Position numbers and translations under genes: made by a program. A stretch of 64,000 nucleotides of DNA, taken from Lates calcarifer. Taxonomy: Eukaryota; Chordata; Actinopteri; Centropomidae. Below, one piece after another: positions 27,405 through 37,947 of the stretch; positions within the stretch are counted from its first letter, which is position 1; each line of letters opens with the position of its first letter. Location of the stretch: the NCBI RefSeq assembly GCF_001640805.2, contig NC_066847.1:22993504-23057503 (forward strand), given 5' to 3'. The notes under the pieces are model-generated. The model was given only the letters and a program-made list of their open reading frames with translations, did no database searches and was not told where the DNA came from.

Positions 27405-28180
27405 TGTTATGGGCTGTGTGTCTGCTGGTGTGTGTGTGTGTTGTGCTCTCTCTCTCCCTCTCTCTTTCCAGGTGATCGTCCTGTCCTGAATTCACATCCA
27501 CTCCTAATCAGGGGCGAGAGTAGTAAAAGGGAGAGAGAGACATCAGTCGTGGCCATTGTGGGCCTCTGAATGCCCATCGGGGATGTGTGTGGGAGCGGTG
27601 GCTTCCAGTGGACTCCCTTTCTGTGAAAGGAGAGTCATTTTTCTACAGAGATAAAAAAAAAAAAAGTAATACGTAAAAAAGAACAGCACCCGTGGGAATT
27701 TGCTGTTAGTCATATAAGATAGAATACCTGCTTATCAGCATGCTGCTGTTTGGAAACATGTGGCTATGTTGCAACACATGATATGAAAGTGTTAATATTT
27801 TCGGGCGGAAGTAGTAAAAGGGAGAGGGAGACATCAGTCGTGGCCAGTGTGGGCCTCTGGATGTTGATCGTGTGTGTGTGTGTGTGTGTGGGAGCGATGG
27901 CTTCCGGTGGACTCCCTTTCTGTGAAAGGAGATTGGAGTGTGGATTGATTAACTTTGATTTACCTATGTCTGCTTTGCACTAGTGTGTGCTGATTGTAGT
28001 TTATCCCGGTCCCTTGGTTGTTTTTCTTCCGTTTGAGCATCAGCGGCCTTTGTGAATAAACACTTTTTTCTTGGTTATACATTAATTCCGTCCTTGTTTG
28101 CTCTCTTTTCCCTGCCGGGACATTTTTTCTTTATTTGTTGCTTCCCCCCAACCCTAGACTACCCCTCAGTGAACGTAACA
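27405..28180 (+). repeat. 5' LTR of a Gmr1-like Ty3/gypsy element, internally rearranged
   Basis: Bounded by TGTTA (27405) and TAACA (28176-28180), with a primer-binding site directly after. AATAAA and T-rich sequence lie around 28050-28130. The LTR is not intact: a stretch from AGTAGTAAAAGGGAGAG to CCCTTTCTGTGAAAGGAGA occurs twice (about 27521-27634 and 27809-27928). Between the two lies a piece of neighbouring host DNA (27637-27800). The 5' boundary is inferred from the terminal inverted repeat. Confidence 0.7.
27637..27800. repeat. Local host segment, copy 2 (inside the LTR)
   Basis: ATTTTTCTACAGAGATAAAA through TATGAAAGTGTTAATATTTTC, matching copy 1 and copy 3 but embedded between two partial LTR copies. 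It is closer to copy 3 (shared AATACGTAAAAAA and CACCCGTGGGAATTT) than to copy 1. Confidence 0.85.
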
Positions 28181-28183
28181 AAT

Positions 28184-28201
28184 TGGGGGCTCGTCCGGGA
28201 T
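28184..28201 (+). other. Primer-binding site, tRNA-Pro type
   Basis: TGGGGGCTCGTCCGGGAT, three bases after the LTR end, is complementary to the 3' end of tRNA-Pro and primes minus-strand DNA synthesis in many LTR elements. Confidence 0.85.
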
Positions 28202-28683
28202 AAGCCCACCTCGGAACGGGGAGTTTGGTCGGAACTTGTGTAAGTGCTGCTGTTGTCTAGCCGTAATGTTTGTTGCACGAGGCTTCCCGGTTAAGTCAGG
28301 TGAGTGTCCAGCTAAGCTGAGTTCAGTTTTTCCATCGGGCACTCTTTTATTATTTTGCCTTTTTTGTTTTAAGAGTAACTCCGGGCGGGGGTAGGCATTT
28401 CGGGGGCTCTGGCCGCTGAAGTTCAGCCTTTAATGTCGCCTCGAGCCCGGCACGCTCCGAGAAGACAGAACAGGTACAGTATTTGGTTAGGTAGGAACCG
28501 GGGAAGTTGGTGCAGGATTGTGTAGGTTTTGGAAACTCGGGTAGACTAGGAGTGAGTTGTTTTTTAGGTGTGTGTGTGTGTGCATAGTATATGTTTGTTT
28601 GGAGCTCGCTGCTCACTGTTCTAGTAGGTAAGTGGAGTTGTGTGTCAGCCGGTGTGGCTGTGGCTGTGGCTTTGTCAGGCAGG

Positions 28684-29393
28684 ATGGCAAAGTTTAGCGT
28701 TAGTGCGTTCACAGCTGATCCAACACTGGCACAGTTAGAGGATTGTCAGAAGTGTGATTTATTTGAGATTGCTGCACATTACGGTATCCCAGTGTCGCTT
28801 TCTTTGCGGAAAAGCGACCTGAAAGCCGCTGTGTTAGAGGCGCTGGTGGCTAGGGGCATCCTCAGCCTAACACCAACAGGTCCTCCTGGTGTTGCGGATG
28901 TAGCCGCGGTGCCTTCACTGGTGGACGGCAACCCGGTAGAGACGGCTGAGCGCGCGGATGAAAGCCGTGCGTTAAAGCTCAGGAAGCTTGCGCTTCACTG
29001 TCTGCCGCTGATTGCTTAACGTATGAAAGCTTAAGAGCACGATATTATGCGCTTGGTGCCAGAGGCATATCGTCAGCGCTTCCGGGGTCTCAGGAAGAGC
29101 CCCGGCTAAACGTGTGCTGACTTCGCCTTTGAGAAGGGAATTTTATTTGACCGCTGGTGTTCAGCTTGTAAAATAAGTGATGTGACCTCCATGCGTGAGC
29201 TAATGTTGGTGGAGGAGTTTAAGCAGTGTTTCCCTGAGCACGTAGTTACTTGTTAGTATGGAAGTGGCTTCAGCAGCTGGGAGTTGAGGGTGAGGACTGG
29301 AGGTCAGTCCATCAGATTGTTGTCCTGGCTGGGTGTTACTTACCTGAATGAGCAAAAAGTGACCTCTTTACAAGAAGCTGCAGTGTTGGCATG
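28684..29393 (+). pseudogene. Degenerate gag of the Gmr1-like element, with a SCAN-like segment
   Basis: An open stretch from ATG 28684 to a stop at 29019 begins MAKFSVSAFTADPTLAQLE and contains a helical region (CDLFEIAAHYGIP...LKAAVLEALVARGIL) typical of fish Ty3/gypsy gag. After stops and frameshifts, 29119-29255 encodes FAFEKGILFDRWCSACK then SMRELMLVEEFKQCFPEHVV. A further piece at about 29338-29390 reads YLNEQKVTSLQEAAVLA. This resembles the SCAN-like capsid segment described for Gmr1-like elements. Several in-frame stops make it non-functional. Confidence 0.7.
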
Positions 29394-31140
29394 AAGAGGT
29401 GGTATTACTGTAAGGCAGTGGTACGACAGTTCTATCCTGGTGACCAAGTGCTGGTTTTGTCACCAGTGCCTGGGTATTCCCTCACAGCTTGCTTCTTGGG
29501 TCCCCATATGGTGGACAGGAAGGTGTCAGACACAGACTATGTCATTTCTACTCCTGAGTGTAGAAGAAAGACACGGCTGTGTCACATAAACATGTTAAAG
29601 CCATATTCTCCCAGAGAGACCCCTCAGGTAAAACCAGAAGGCTCTGGGTTGACTACTTCCATGGTATGTTCAGAGGTAGTAGTGGAAGATGGACTCAAAA
29701 TGCCCTCTGGTGGCCAACAGAGTGGTGGGTTGTCCAACTCTGAGTTCCTATCTGATGCTGTTTCCTGTCTGTTTTTCCTATCTGCCCAGCAGCGCAGGAT
29801 ACTCTTGAACTGTTGTCTTCATTTCCCACCTTGTTTGGTGATGTGCTGTCCTGCACCAATGTCTTACAGCATGACATTGATGTTCCGCTGCTCCCATCAA
29901 GCAGGATGCGTACTGTTGCTCAGCTAATAAGCAACAAGCAAAGAAAACAGAGGTTGAGCATCTGGTGAGGAATGGCTTAGCTGAGCCTAGCAACAGCCCC
30001 TGGAGTTCCCCATGTCTGTTGGCTCCTAAAGCTGACGGAACCCCTCATTTCTGTACAGACTAAAAAAGTTAATGCAGTTACAGTACCTGATTGTTTCCCT
30101 TTGTCCCGCTTAGAGGACTGTATTGATAACATTGGTCCAGCAGCTTTTATCACTAAGCTAGATCTTCTGAAAGGTTACTGGCAGGTCCCTTTAACGGCCC
30201 AGGGCGCCTGAGATCTCTGCTTTTGTGACCCCCGACTACTTCATGCAGTACACGGTAATGGCATTTGGTTTAAAAAACGCTCCTGCAAACTTCCAGCGTA
30301 ATGAACAAGGTGTTGGGTGATATCCCTCAATGTAATGTATATCTTGATGATGTTGTTGTTTACTCCAGTGAATGGTCTCTCCATGTTTCCATTTTAAGGA
30401 AGGTGTTTCAACAACTTGCAGAGGCAAATCTGACACTAAACCTTGCCAAGTGTGAGTTCAGCAGGGCCTCAGTGATTTACTTGGGTAAACAGGTGGGGCA
30501 TGGGCAAGTCTGTCCGGTAGATGCTAAGATCACGGCGGTGCTAACTTATCCTGTTCCCACCACACAACATGAAATCCGCCATTTTCTTGGGATGACAGGT
30601 TATTACCAGTGTTTTCGCAGGAACTTCTTGGTAGTAGTTGCCCCTCTCACTTCTCTGTGTAGTACTAAAGTTCCTTTTGTGTGGACTACTGATTGTCAGC
30701 GTGCTTTTGAAGCAGCTAAGTCGATATTGTGTAGTGCTCCTGTTCTGGCTGCGCCTAACTCTACTTGTCCCTTCAAACTGGAAGTGGATGAAAGTGCATC
30801 AGGAGCTGGGGCAGTGCTGATACAGGACAATGATGATGGTGTTCCTCATCCAGTGTCCTCCTTCTCGGCCAAGTTCAACCGCCACCAGCTGAACTATTCA
30901 GCTATTGAAATGGAAGCCCTAGCGATGCTTCTTGCCTTACAGCATTTTGAGGTGTATGTCAGGTCAAGTACACTCCTAGTGACTGTGTACACCGACCATA
31001 ACCCCCTTGTTTTTCTGAGGCAGATGTACAACCTCAACCAACGCCTTATGTGTTGGGCCCTCTTAGTGCAAGGCTTCAATATTGAAATCAAGCACAAGAA
31101 GGGAGCCGACGTGGTAGCTGATGCTCTGTCCCGGGGGTGA
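29394..31140 (+). pseudogene. Degenerate pol of the Gmr1-like element (IN tail, RT, RNase H)
   Basis: First piece (about 29409-29640): FYPGDQVLVLSPVPGYSL then FLGPHMV and ending INMLKPY, the C-terminal GPY/F module of an integrase. The protease and the integrase catalytic core are missing. Reverse transcriptase follows (about 29930-30650), with VNAVTVPDCFPLSRLEDC, FITKLDLLKGYWQVPL and the catalytic YLDD at 30340-30351. It carries at least two breaks near 30209 and 30300. RNase H comes next (FKLEVDESASGAGAVLI, VYTDHNPL), ending ADALSRG and a stop at 31138. Integrase sequence upstream of RT is the reversed order that defines Gmr1-like Ty3/gypsy elements. Confidence 0.8.
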
Positions 31141-31172
31141 GATTAAATGCCCTTAAGGATGTGTGGTGAGTA

Positions 31173-31570
31173 AAAGTGGCTTCCAGTGGACTCCCTTTCT
31201 GTGAAAGGAGAGCCATTTTTCTACAGAGATAAAAAGTAATACGTAAAAAAAGAACAGCACCCGTGGGAATTTGCTGTTAGTCATATAAGATAGAATACCT
31301 GCTTATCAGCATGCTGCTCTTTGGAAACATGTGGCTATGTTGCAACACATAATATGAAAGTGTTAATATTTTCACCTTTGTGTGAATGACAATCCTTACA
31401 TAGGAAAATCGAATGTGGTCAGAAGATGAAATACAGGTTCAGTTTTCTCTATGTTATCAGCAAAGTGCCACTTGTTAACACTGAAAGCATTTATTTCTTT
31501 CTTTGCTTTAATTAATGGTTACTATGTGCACAATTAAGAAAATAATAAATAAAAAAACATTTCAAGTTTC
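31173..31570. repeat. LTR scrap plus local host segment, copy 3
   Basis: 31173-31205 is a fragment of the element's LTR (GTGGCTTCCAGTGGACTCCC, then TTTCTGTGAAAGGAGAG). It runs straight into host segment copy 3, which ends around 31570 (ACATTTCAAGTTTCTCT). The same LTR/host junction occurs at about 27597-27640. No full 3' LTR is present. Copy 3 lacks the LINE found in copy 1. Confidence 0.8.
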
Positions 31571-34500
31571 TCTATTTCCACTCCTGTTTTGAAACTCAAT
31601 CTGCTTATCAGCTTTTCTCTTTGGCTAATGAGATATTGGAAGGCACTCACCACTCTTGCTGATCCAACATTGCAAGCCTGCATTACATGCCTGAGTCAAT
31701 GTTTCAGAGTAGAGACAGACTGAGCGGTACAAGGCTCCGTTACCCATGTATGAGCATAGGTGTTTATCAGCACCAGACAGGAAAACATTTAAATGTGAGG
31801 GTGCATTTTCCCAAACCCTATGATTATACACTTAAGACTAGAATATAACGCATTCCCATCCAGCACAGGCAAGTTCTCCCCTGCTCATTACTGTGTGACA
31901 CACACACACACACTGTCAGCCTCATCCCTTTACCAACCTGCATATCATTGCTAGTGTTCTTTTTGACTCTTAACAAATCCAACAACTTGGCACAACACGC
32001 TGGGAGACACACACTCTGCAAGGTTAAAACATCTCAGGTTGCACGTGTTCACAGTTGTGAGCTTGTGTTTGTGCACTCGTTCAGCCTAGATATCACTAGA
32101 CACATACGCTTTCAACAGAAAACATGAGGCTACAGGACATTATAGCAACCTCAGTGGCATTTATTAGAGAAAACTAAATTGCCAACAACATTAAAATGTG
32201 CAACAAATGCAAAGAGCCCCAGAGCTAATTGTTCAAAGGTGGAAAAGTCTTTGACAGTGTAACATATGACAACCAGATGTTGTCATATGTTTAGTTGCAC
32301 ATTTGCAAAACAGCATTCATCTGCTGTCTCTGCAGAATTAAAACTAGCATTGACCTTCAGTAATTTCCAGCATTTGCCACTCTAACCCTTAGTTACAATA
32401 CATGAGAAGGATAAAAACTGTCATTTATTTCCTCAGCTGGCATTCCCTGCATGTCTGACCAGTTCCGGTTCCCCTAATCTCATTCCACTGTACCTCAGCA
32501 CACCCTCGGACAGAGAGAGTATTGTGTCAGATCTGTATGACTTATGCATCGCCAGGGTTGTTTGCTCTCAGACAGAGTCCAAGCTGATTATTCATATCCC
32601 TTAGGTCTGCCAAGGGGGGACCATCCGCTGTGGTTGAGGGCAAGGACGTATGTAAGGAAGTGGTTTAAGTTATTGAGGTTCAGCTTTTTTTTCCCCCGTG
32701 TGTGGTGTATTTTGTGGAAAAAAACTGTCACTGAGCCATACGGACGAAAGTCATTGGCACCGGTTTTGACTTGAAAAACAAAATTCCTAACCTCTCCGCA
32801 CCCGTGAGACACAGGGTTTGATTTCCAGTCAGCGCCGCAACAAGATCAACAAACCTTTTAGGTTTCAGCACACAGCAGAATCTCCCACTATTTTTGTCTT
32901 TGTGACAGTGCAGTCGAGGAGTTTCAGCATAACAGCTAGTGTGCCACCATTTCACTCTGTCTCCCCCACTTCTACAAGAGTGGATTTAGAAATGCTGTGA
33001 GCTCACAGTGTTTTGTACACAACAGCAAGGAAAAATACTGGGTGTATTACAGTGATGCTAGGACCCGGAGTATATGATTAGTATTTCACTGTCCCACACA
33101 CAAAGACACACAGAGACATATATATACACACATTTTAGCTGTGTCTTTCAGCTGACTCCCCCACCCCAGCCTCACCAGCTGTTGTGGTGAATGATAAACC
33201 CCCAAACTCCAATTGTGTATATCACCCACCGCTAAAACTAAATTCCCTTTAGTTGTTTTACACACCCAAATTGGTATTTGTGCGGCAGTCACATAATTGC
33301 ACGTTTGGTTGGTAAATCAAGAACTCTGGCAAGCCAAGGCTCTGAAGGCTACCCTCAAACTATAGCCTTGGGATAGCTATTAATATCCCCTACAGACACC
33401 AGCAAAATGCTCTGCCTCTCAGCTCTGTTACAGAGACTCTACAGCAAAAGTTTCAAAGAACACATTTTAGCGCAGAAATGAAAACCGGTGGATATATTGC
33501 ACAAGTGGATCATGACCAAATGAAACAAAATAGTCATACTGTCTAGACTAGGGCTAAAAGTGGCATGTCATTTAGCATTACAAATGGAGCTGAACGGTAA
33601 AATGTAGTTTTTCAGGAGTGATGAAGAAGTTAACTGGGTTGGCTTATTTTTAAACAGTTTCCTGTAGTTAGAGTGAATTGGTTTTGGTCCTGGTGTAAAA
33701 GATCTCTTAAGGTTTTCTAATGCTGAATATTTATGCCTCTCTCCCTCAACCTTCAGAAAAAAGGTGGCAAAGATAACAAAGACATGGGTCCTCCTACACA
33801 CTCAAAAAAGGGTGTTGTTTCGAACCCATGCAGGGGCTGAGTGTGTAAACGGACACACACACACAGACGGGTATTGTCTCTCACTCCTTCGCTCTCTCTC
33901 TCTCTTCCCCCTCTCTCTCCTCCTTTTCTTCCTCCCCCTCACATCTGGACTTTTGGCAGGGCTTGGTTCCTGTGTGGTGTGTGTGTACATTGGGGGGTGG
34001 GGGGGGTTAGTTTTAGGGTTGGGCAGGTTCAAGCAGCCCACACTGTGCAAATCTGATCAGTTCAAGATTTTGAGCCTCATTGTGTCTTACAGTGTGAAGA
34101 AGTCAGACCATTAAAGCCACCACCATCACCAGGATGCCTCTGATTTTTTAAAAATGATTATTGTCATTGTGACCTGAGAATTTCATTTACCTCCTCATCC
34201 AGTGTTGCAAATATTTGTTACTAAAAGCAAAAATGCAGACATGACTAAATTTGAATATAGGTTGGAACAAATCAGCTGTTTTCAATCTTGTGATTTTGGC
34301 CAAGTTCATCTGTTTAATTCCTGTTTCCATAAAGTTTCCTTATTGAGTTTCTGTTCCAGAAATTCAAACTGGGCCACGTAATAAGAATTAATACTGCAAA
34401 CTGTCATGATTTCCAGTGATCGGTTTTGTGTTTTCACTCATGAAGTGTGAAGACATAGATTGCAGTGACTGAGGAAACAGCCCATTCTTTGTGTTTTGCA

Positions 34501-35125
34501 ATTTTCCACAGAAAATTCTATTTAAAAAAAACAGACAAAATGCATACAATTCACACATGTACAAACATGTGGGTGGTGGGGCAGCAAAACCAAAAGTAAA
34601 GAGGAACCATGTGGGAGGAAATATGACCATGAGGTCAAACTCAGATTAAATATTTTTTTCCCCCACTGAAAGGTAGGGCTCTACTCTGGGGACACGAGGC
34701 AGATTTTCAGTCTCTCCAGCCAACACTCCCCCGTGTCCATCTTGCTCTTATTACTATATATTTAATGCTATTGTCTCCTCCTGTTGTGATGCATTTCTAG
34801 AGATAAGTAGACCCAATCCACATGTGATTTATCTCACAAGGTTTTGGGATAAACTTTGGGCTAACATCACCTACACTTCTGCTCCCTCTGGCATATGCTG
34901 TAAATCTACAGGCTTTCCCTATAGAGACCAAGATATATTCATTCATTGCTTCATTCATTTCATTAAGAGTGTAAAAGAAGATGCTGACAAATAGGAACAT
35001 ACTGCAGATAACTTGTAAGACTTGTAAGATTGTCCCAATACTGACTAATTCCAAAAATGTGCTGTAACAAACTCACACCAGATCTGTATTCCTTGCAGGT
35101 TTGCAGCAGAGGTACCACAGTTGTG
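31571..35125. other. Gene-free interval before the receptor array
   Basis: I see no supported coding exon. Simple repeats occur near 31900 (CA), 33855 (CA), 33890-33925 (CT) and 33980-34010 (GT then G-rich). The remaining sequence shows nothing I can name. Confidence 0.5.
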
Positions 35126-35465
35126 TCCAGTTTAAAGTGGACAGTGGCAAAGAGGGAGTAGCCCACCATTTTATAAAACTCCTCAGTAACCCAAAATTAG
35201 CGACACAGTGTGCTGTGAGTTTCTTATATGCAGTGCAGGGTAAAGAGAAAGGAAGGGACATTAGAAATATGTAATGTAGATGGCAATTCAAACAGTCAAC
35301 ATGGAGCAATTACACTTCCAACAACCTCAAGCAAACATGAGCTCAACCCACATGGAGAAAAACACATTACACAGCAGGATCACTGGCGGACATGAGAAGA
35401 CGCAGCACCGCTCTTTCTCAGGTAGTCATCTCAACAACCCACAATTTATGCCTTTAGTTGTTTGG
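35126..35465 (+). repeat. Receptor-array upstream module, copy before gene A
   Basis: Contains AAAGTGGACAGTGGCAAAGA, GAGTAGCCCACC, CAGCAGGATCACTGGCGGAC and ATGAGAAGACGCAGCACC, then TCTTTCTCAGGTAGTCATCT. Related copies lie before gene D (48588-48805) and before the 3' fragment (about 51130-51265), and inverted at 57999-58080 plus 60268-60480. It is diverged non-coding sequence carried along by the receptor duplications. Confidence 0.7.
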
Positions 35466-35810
35466 TTACTTAGTGTTTTCACCTATGGAGTTTCCCAAGG
35501 ATAAAAGCTCTATCATGTGGCATTTGAAGAAGACAAATGTGTTGTGGCAAGATTTTTTTTTCTTATGTCAGGCCTCAGGTTAGCAGCAGAGAGGTTCTTG
35601 CAGGTAAGAGATGCAAGTCAGACAGCAGGCAGTGCAGGGATTAAGACCTAGACCACACTCACCCATCTTCATACTGTATGCATTAATGTAACCCACCTGT
35701 CAAACTTTGTGTTTTCTTATGGAAAATACAAATATTTTTCACGTTAAACGAATTGGAACAGGCAGATTGTGTTTGGACAAGAGGTTTAATGAACTTTTAA
35801 AAAAAAAAAG

Positions 35811-35813
35811 TGA

Positions 35814-35850
<37 letters not shown>
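35811..35850. repeat. GT microsatellite next to the gene A promoter
   Basis: About 40 bp of (GT)n, preceded by (GA)/(GT) repeats, ending about 20 bp before the conserved promoter block of receptor gene A. Confidence 0.9.
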
Positions 35851-35870
35851 GGGGCAGGGGGTATCTGTCT

Positions 35871-36040
35871 GAGGTCCCGCCTTGATGTGTGCGGTGACGT
35901 CACATATTTAAGGAGTCTGGGATGCGAGCTCCACACAGTTTCCACAGATGAGTCAGGGAACCGTAGGCTGCCTTCTAATCTCTGCCCACGGTTGCTTTTT
36001 GCAGCGGACACATCTTCACTGGAATCAGAGCTTTCGAAAG
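35871..36040 (+). promoter_or_regulatory. Promoter and non-coding exon 1 of receptor gene A
   Basis: GGTCCCGCCTTGAT is followed by a full CRE palindrome TGACGTCA (35895-35902), a TATA-like ATATTTAAGGAGTC (35904-35917) and CACACAGTTT. Exon 1 ends at GAAAG|GTATTG (36040/36041). The same order (GGTCCCGCCT, TATA, GGAGTC, CACACAGTTTTCATT, donor) recurs before genes C, D and E, which is the main evidence that this is a real promoter. Confidence 0.7.
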
Positions 36041-36810
36041 GTATTGCGTCTTCGTTCCTCTTAAGGACTTCAGCTCAGTGAATCAGACGAGGTTGTTGAG
36101 AGGACAATTAAAACATCGAGATTATACACCAAGACTCGGCAAACATCTTTTGTCTGCTGTTTGAGCCGCTTTATTTTAAGCAATTTGCTGCTTCTTAAGT
36201 CGTTAAAGGTCTTTATAAGCAATTAACTGTTCAAATAGACGTCAATTAAGCCTATGTGTATAGAGTAGGCTACAGCTGCGTTGTGGTTTTATTGTCTGCG
36301 GTTGGTATCTGATCATAACTTTGAAAAAAAAAAAAACATTGCTCATCAAATTCTGTTCCCGTTTTACGCATTGATGTGGGTTTCAATCGGTGGGGAAGTT
36401 GGTGCCCTGTTTGCATGTTATGCCAGAAAATGTTTTGTGAGCAGTTGTTTCTTTTGTTTTGTTTTGTCTTTCAAAGTACCTAGCATAGAGAGTTGGGAAC
36501 CTTTCTTCAGACTGTCATTAAGATTTGGCTTGATGTCTGCTGTGGTTCAGGAGAAGGTTGTGAAGCAGCGAGACTGTTGCCCTATGATTACAGAGTTTAA
36601 GTCATGTCCCTGTGAGCAGCAACCTCCACAGGACTTTTTAGGGAACAGGCATGAATGTAGCTAAAATTTGGAGCTCATTTTCAAGGGGTTGGATGTCCTA
36701 ACTTTTAATTTGAATAATTTAGAAAAACATTAATCTCAGGTATGATTACTGACTTTTTAAAAACTTCTAAGTTAACTTATATTTTTGTTTTTGTTTCAGA
36801 TTCTAAGACA

Positions 36811-37947
36811 ATGATGGAGTTAATGACAGTTGACCCTTTCTATATCATGAATACAACAGATGTCGGTGGAAGAAATGGCTCTTTGTATGAGGACGACGAA
36901 GAGTATGACTACGATCATACTGAGCTGAAACAGTCTCTGAACATCATGTCTCTCATTGTTTACTCCCTGGCCTTCGTTCTTGGTGTGCTCGGGAATGGAG
37001 TGGTTATCTGGGTGACTGGGTTCAAGATGAAGAAAACAGTTAACACAGTTTGGTTCCTCAACCTCGCTGTGGCCGACTTCCTCTTCACAGCATTCCTGCC
37101 CCTGAGTGTGACATACACAGCCATGGATTTCCACTGGCCTTTTGGCAACTTCATGTGCAAAGTGAACAGCACCATAAGTTTTCTAAACATGTTTGCCAGT
37201 GTCTACATCCTGGTGGTGATCAGTGTGGACAGATGTGTGTCTGTGGTGTGGCCCGTCTGGGCCCAGAACCACCGAAGTGTACGCAAGGCGTCCTTTGTGA
37301 GTCTGGGTGTTTGGGTACTGGCTCTGATTCTCAGTGGTCCATACTTCATCTTCAAGGACACTGGGCCATCATATCATAATGAAAACATTATCAACTGCTT
37401 CACCAACTTTGCTCTCTCTGATGATTATGAAACACCATCTGTGACTCAGCTGCGACATTTTCGTCATCAGGCCATGACCATCACTCGCTTCCTCCTGGGA
37501 TTTGTTGTCCCCTTCACTGTCATCGTCTCCTGTTATGCTGTGATAATCCATCGTCTCAGGAGGAACCGCACCTTGGCCAGCCAGTCAAGTCGGCCCTTTA
37601 AGATTATTGCTGCTGTTATCACCACTTTTTTCTTGTGCTGGGCTCCTTATCACATAATGGGTCTAATTGAGATGGTTAATCACACCGTTAGCCATTCAAG
37701 TGAAATATTAGACCAAGTCACCACTATCGGTGTGCCTATAGCCACCAGCCTGGCCTTTCTCAACAGTTGTCTGAACCCACTGCTGTATGTGTTCATGGGC
37801 CAAGATTTCAAGGATAAAGTCCGCAAATCCATCCTGAATGTATTGGAGACTGCTTTCCAGGAGGAGGTTTCTCGTTCTTACACCTACACAAACTCGATGG
37901 TCACCAGTCGGAGTAAAGAGAAGTCTGTCTCTGATGCAGAGGTATAA
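36811..37947 (+). CDS. FPR/CMKLR1-like chemoattractant GPCR, gene A
   Basis: Class A GPCR of the formyl-peptide/chemerin receptor group, predicted to couple to Gi and guide leukocyte chemotaxis; the ligand is unknown. 378 aa in one exon; the acceptor is TTTCAG at 36794-36799 and the first ATG follows 11 nt later. The N-terminus has NTT and NGS glycosylation sites and an acidic tyrosine-rich stretch (YEDDEEYDYD, 26-35). Seven membrane helices start near residue 46. C116-C196 should form the conserved disulphide. DRC (140-142) replaces DRY, as in human FPRs, followed by WPVWAQNHR. CWAPYH (276-281) and NPLLY (322-326) are present. The tail ends SVSDAEV, reminiscent of SAEV in FPR1. Membrane segments such as FKMKKTVNTVWFLNLAVADF also resemble CMKLR1, so the family call is firm but the exact orthology rests on the has1/spaca6 linkage. 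Confidence 0.93.
   Translation: MMELMTVDPFYIMNTTDVGGRNGSLYEDDEEYDYDHTELKQSLNIMSLIVYSLAFVLGVLGNGVVIWVTGFKMKKTVNTVWFLNLAVADFLFTAFLPLSVTYTAMDFHWPFGNFMCKVNSTISFLNMFASVYILVVISVDRCVSVVWPVWAQNHRSVRKASFVSLGVWVLALILSGPYFIFKDTGPSYHNENIINCFTNFALSDDYETPSVTQLRHFRHQAMTITRFLLGFVVPFTVIVSCYAVIIHRLRRNRTLASQSSRPFKIIAAVITTFFLCWAPYHIMGLIEMVNHTVSHSSEILDQVTTIGVPIATSLAFLNSCLNPLLYVFMGQDFKDKVRKSILNVLETAFQEEVSRSYTYTNSMVTSRSKEKSVSDAEV

Noticed and set aside
33810..33835. TTTCGAACCC resembling a tRNA B box
   Set aside because: No A box at the right distance and no cloverleaf stems on either strand.
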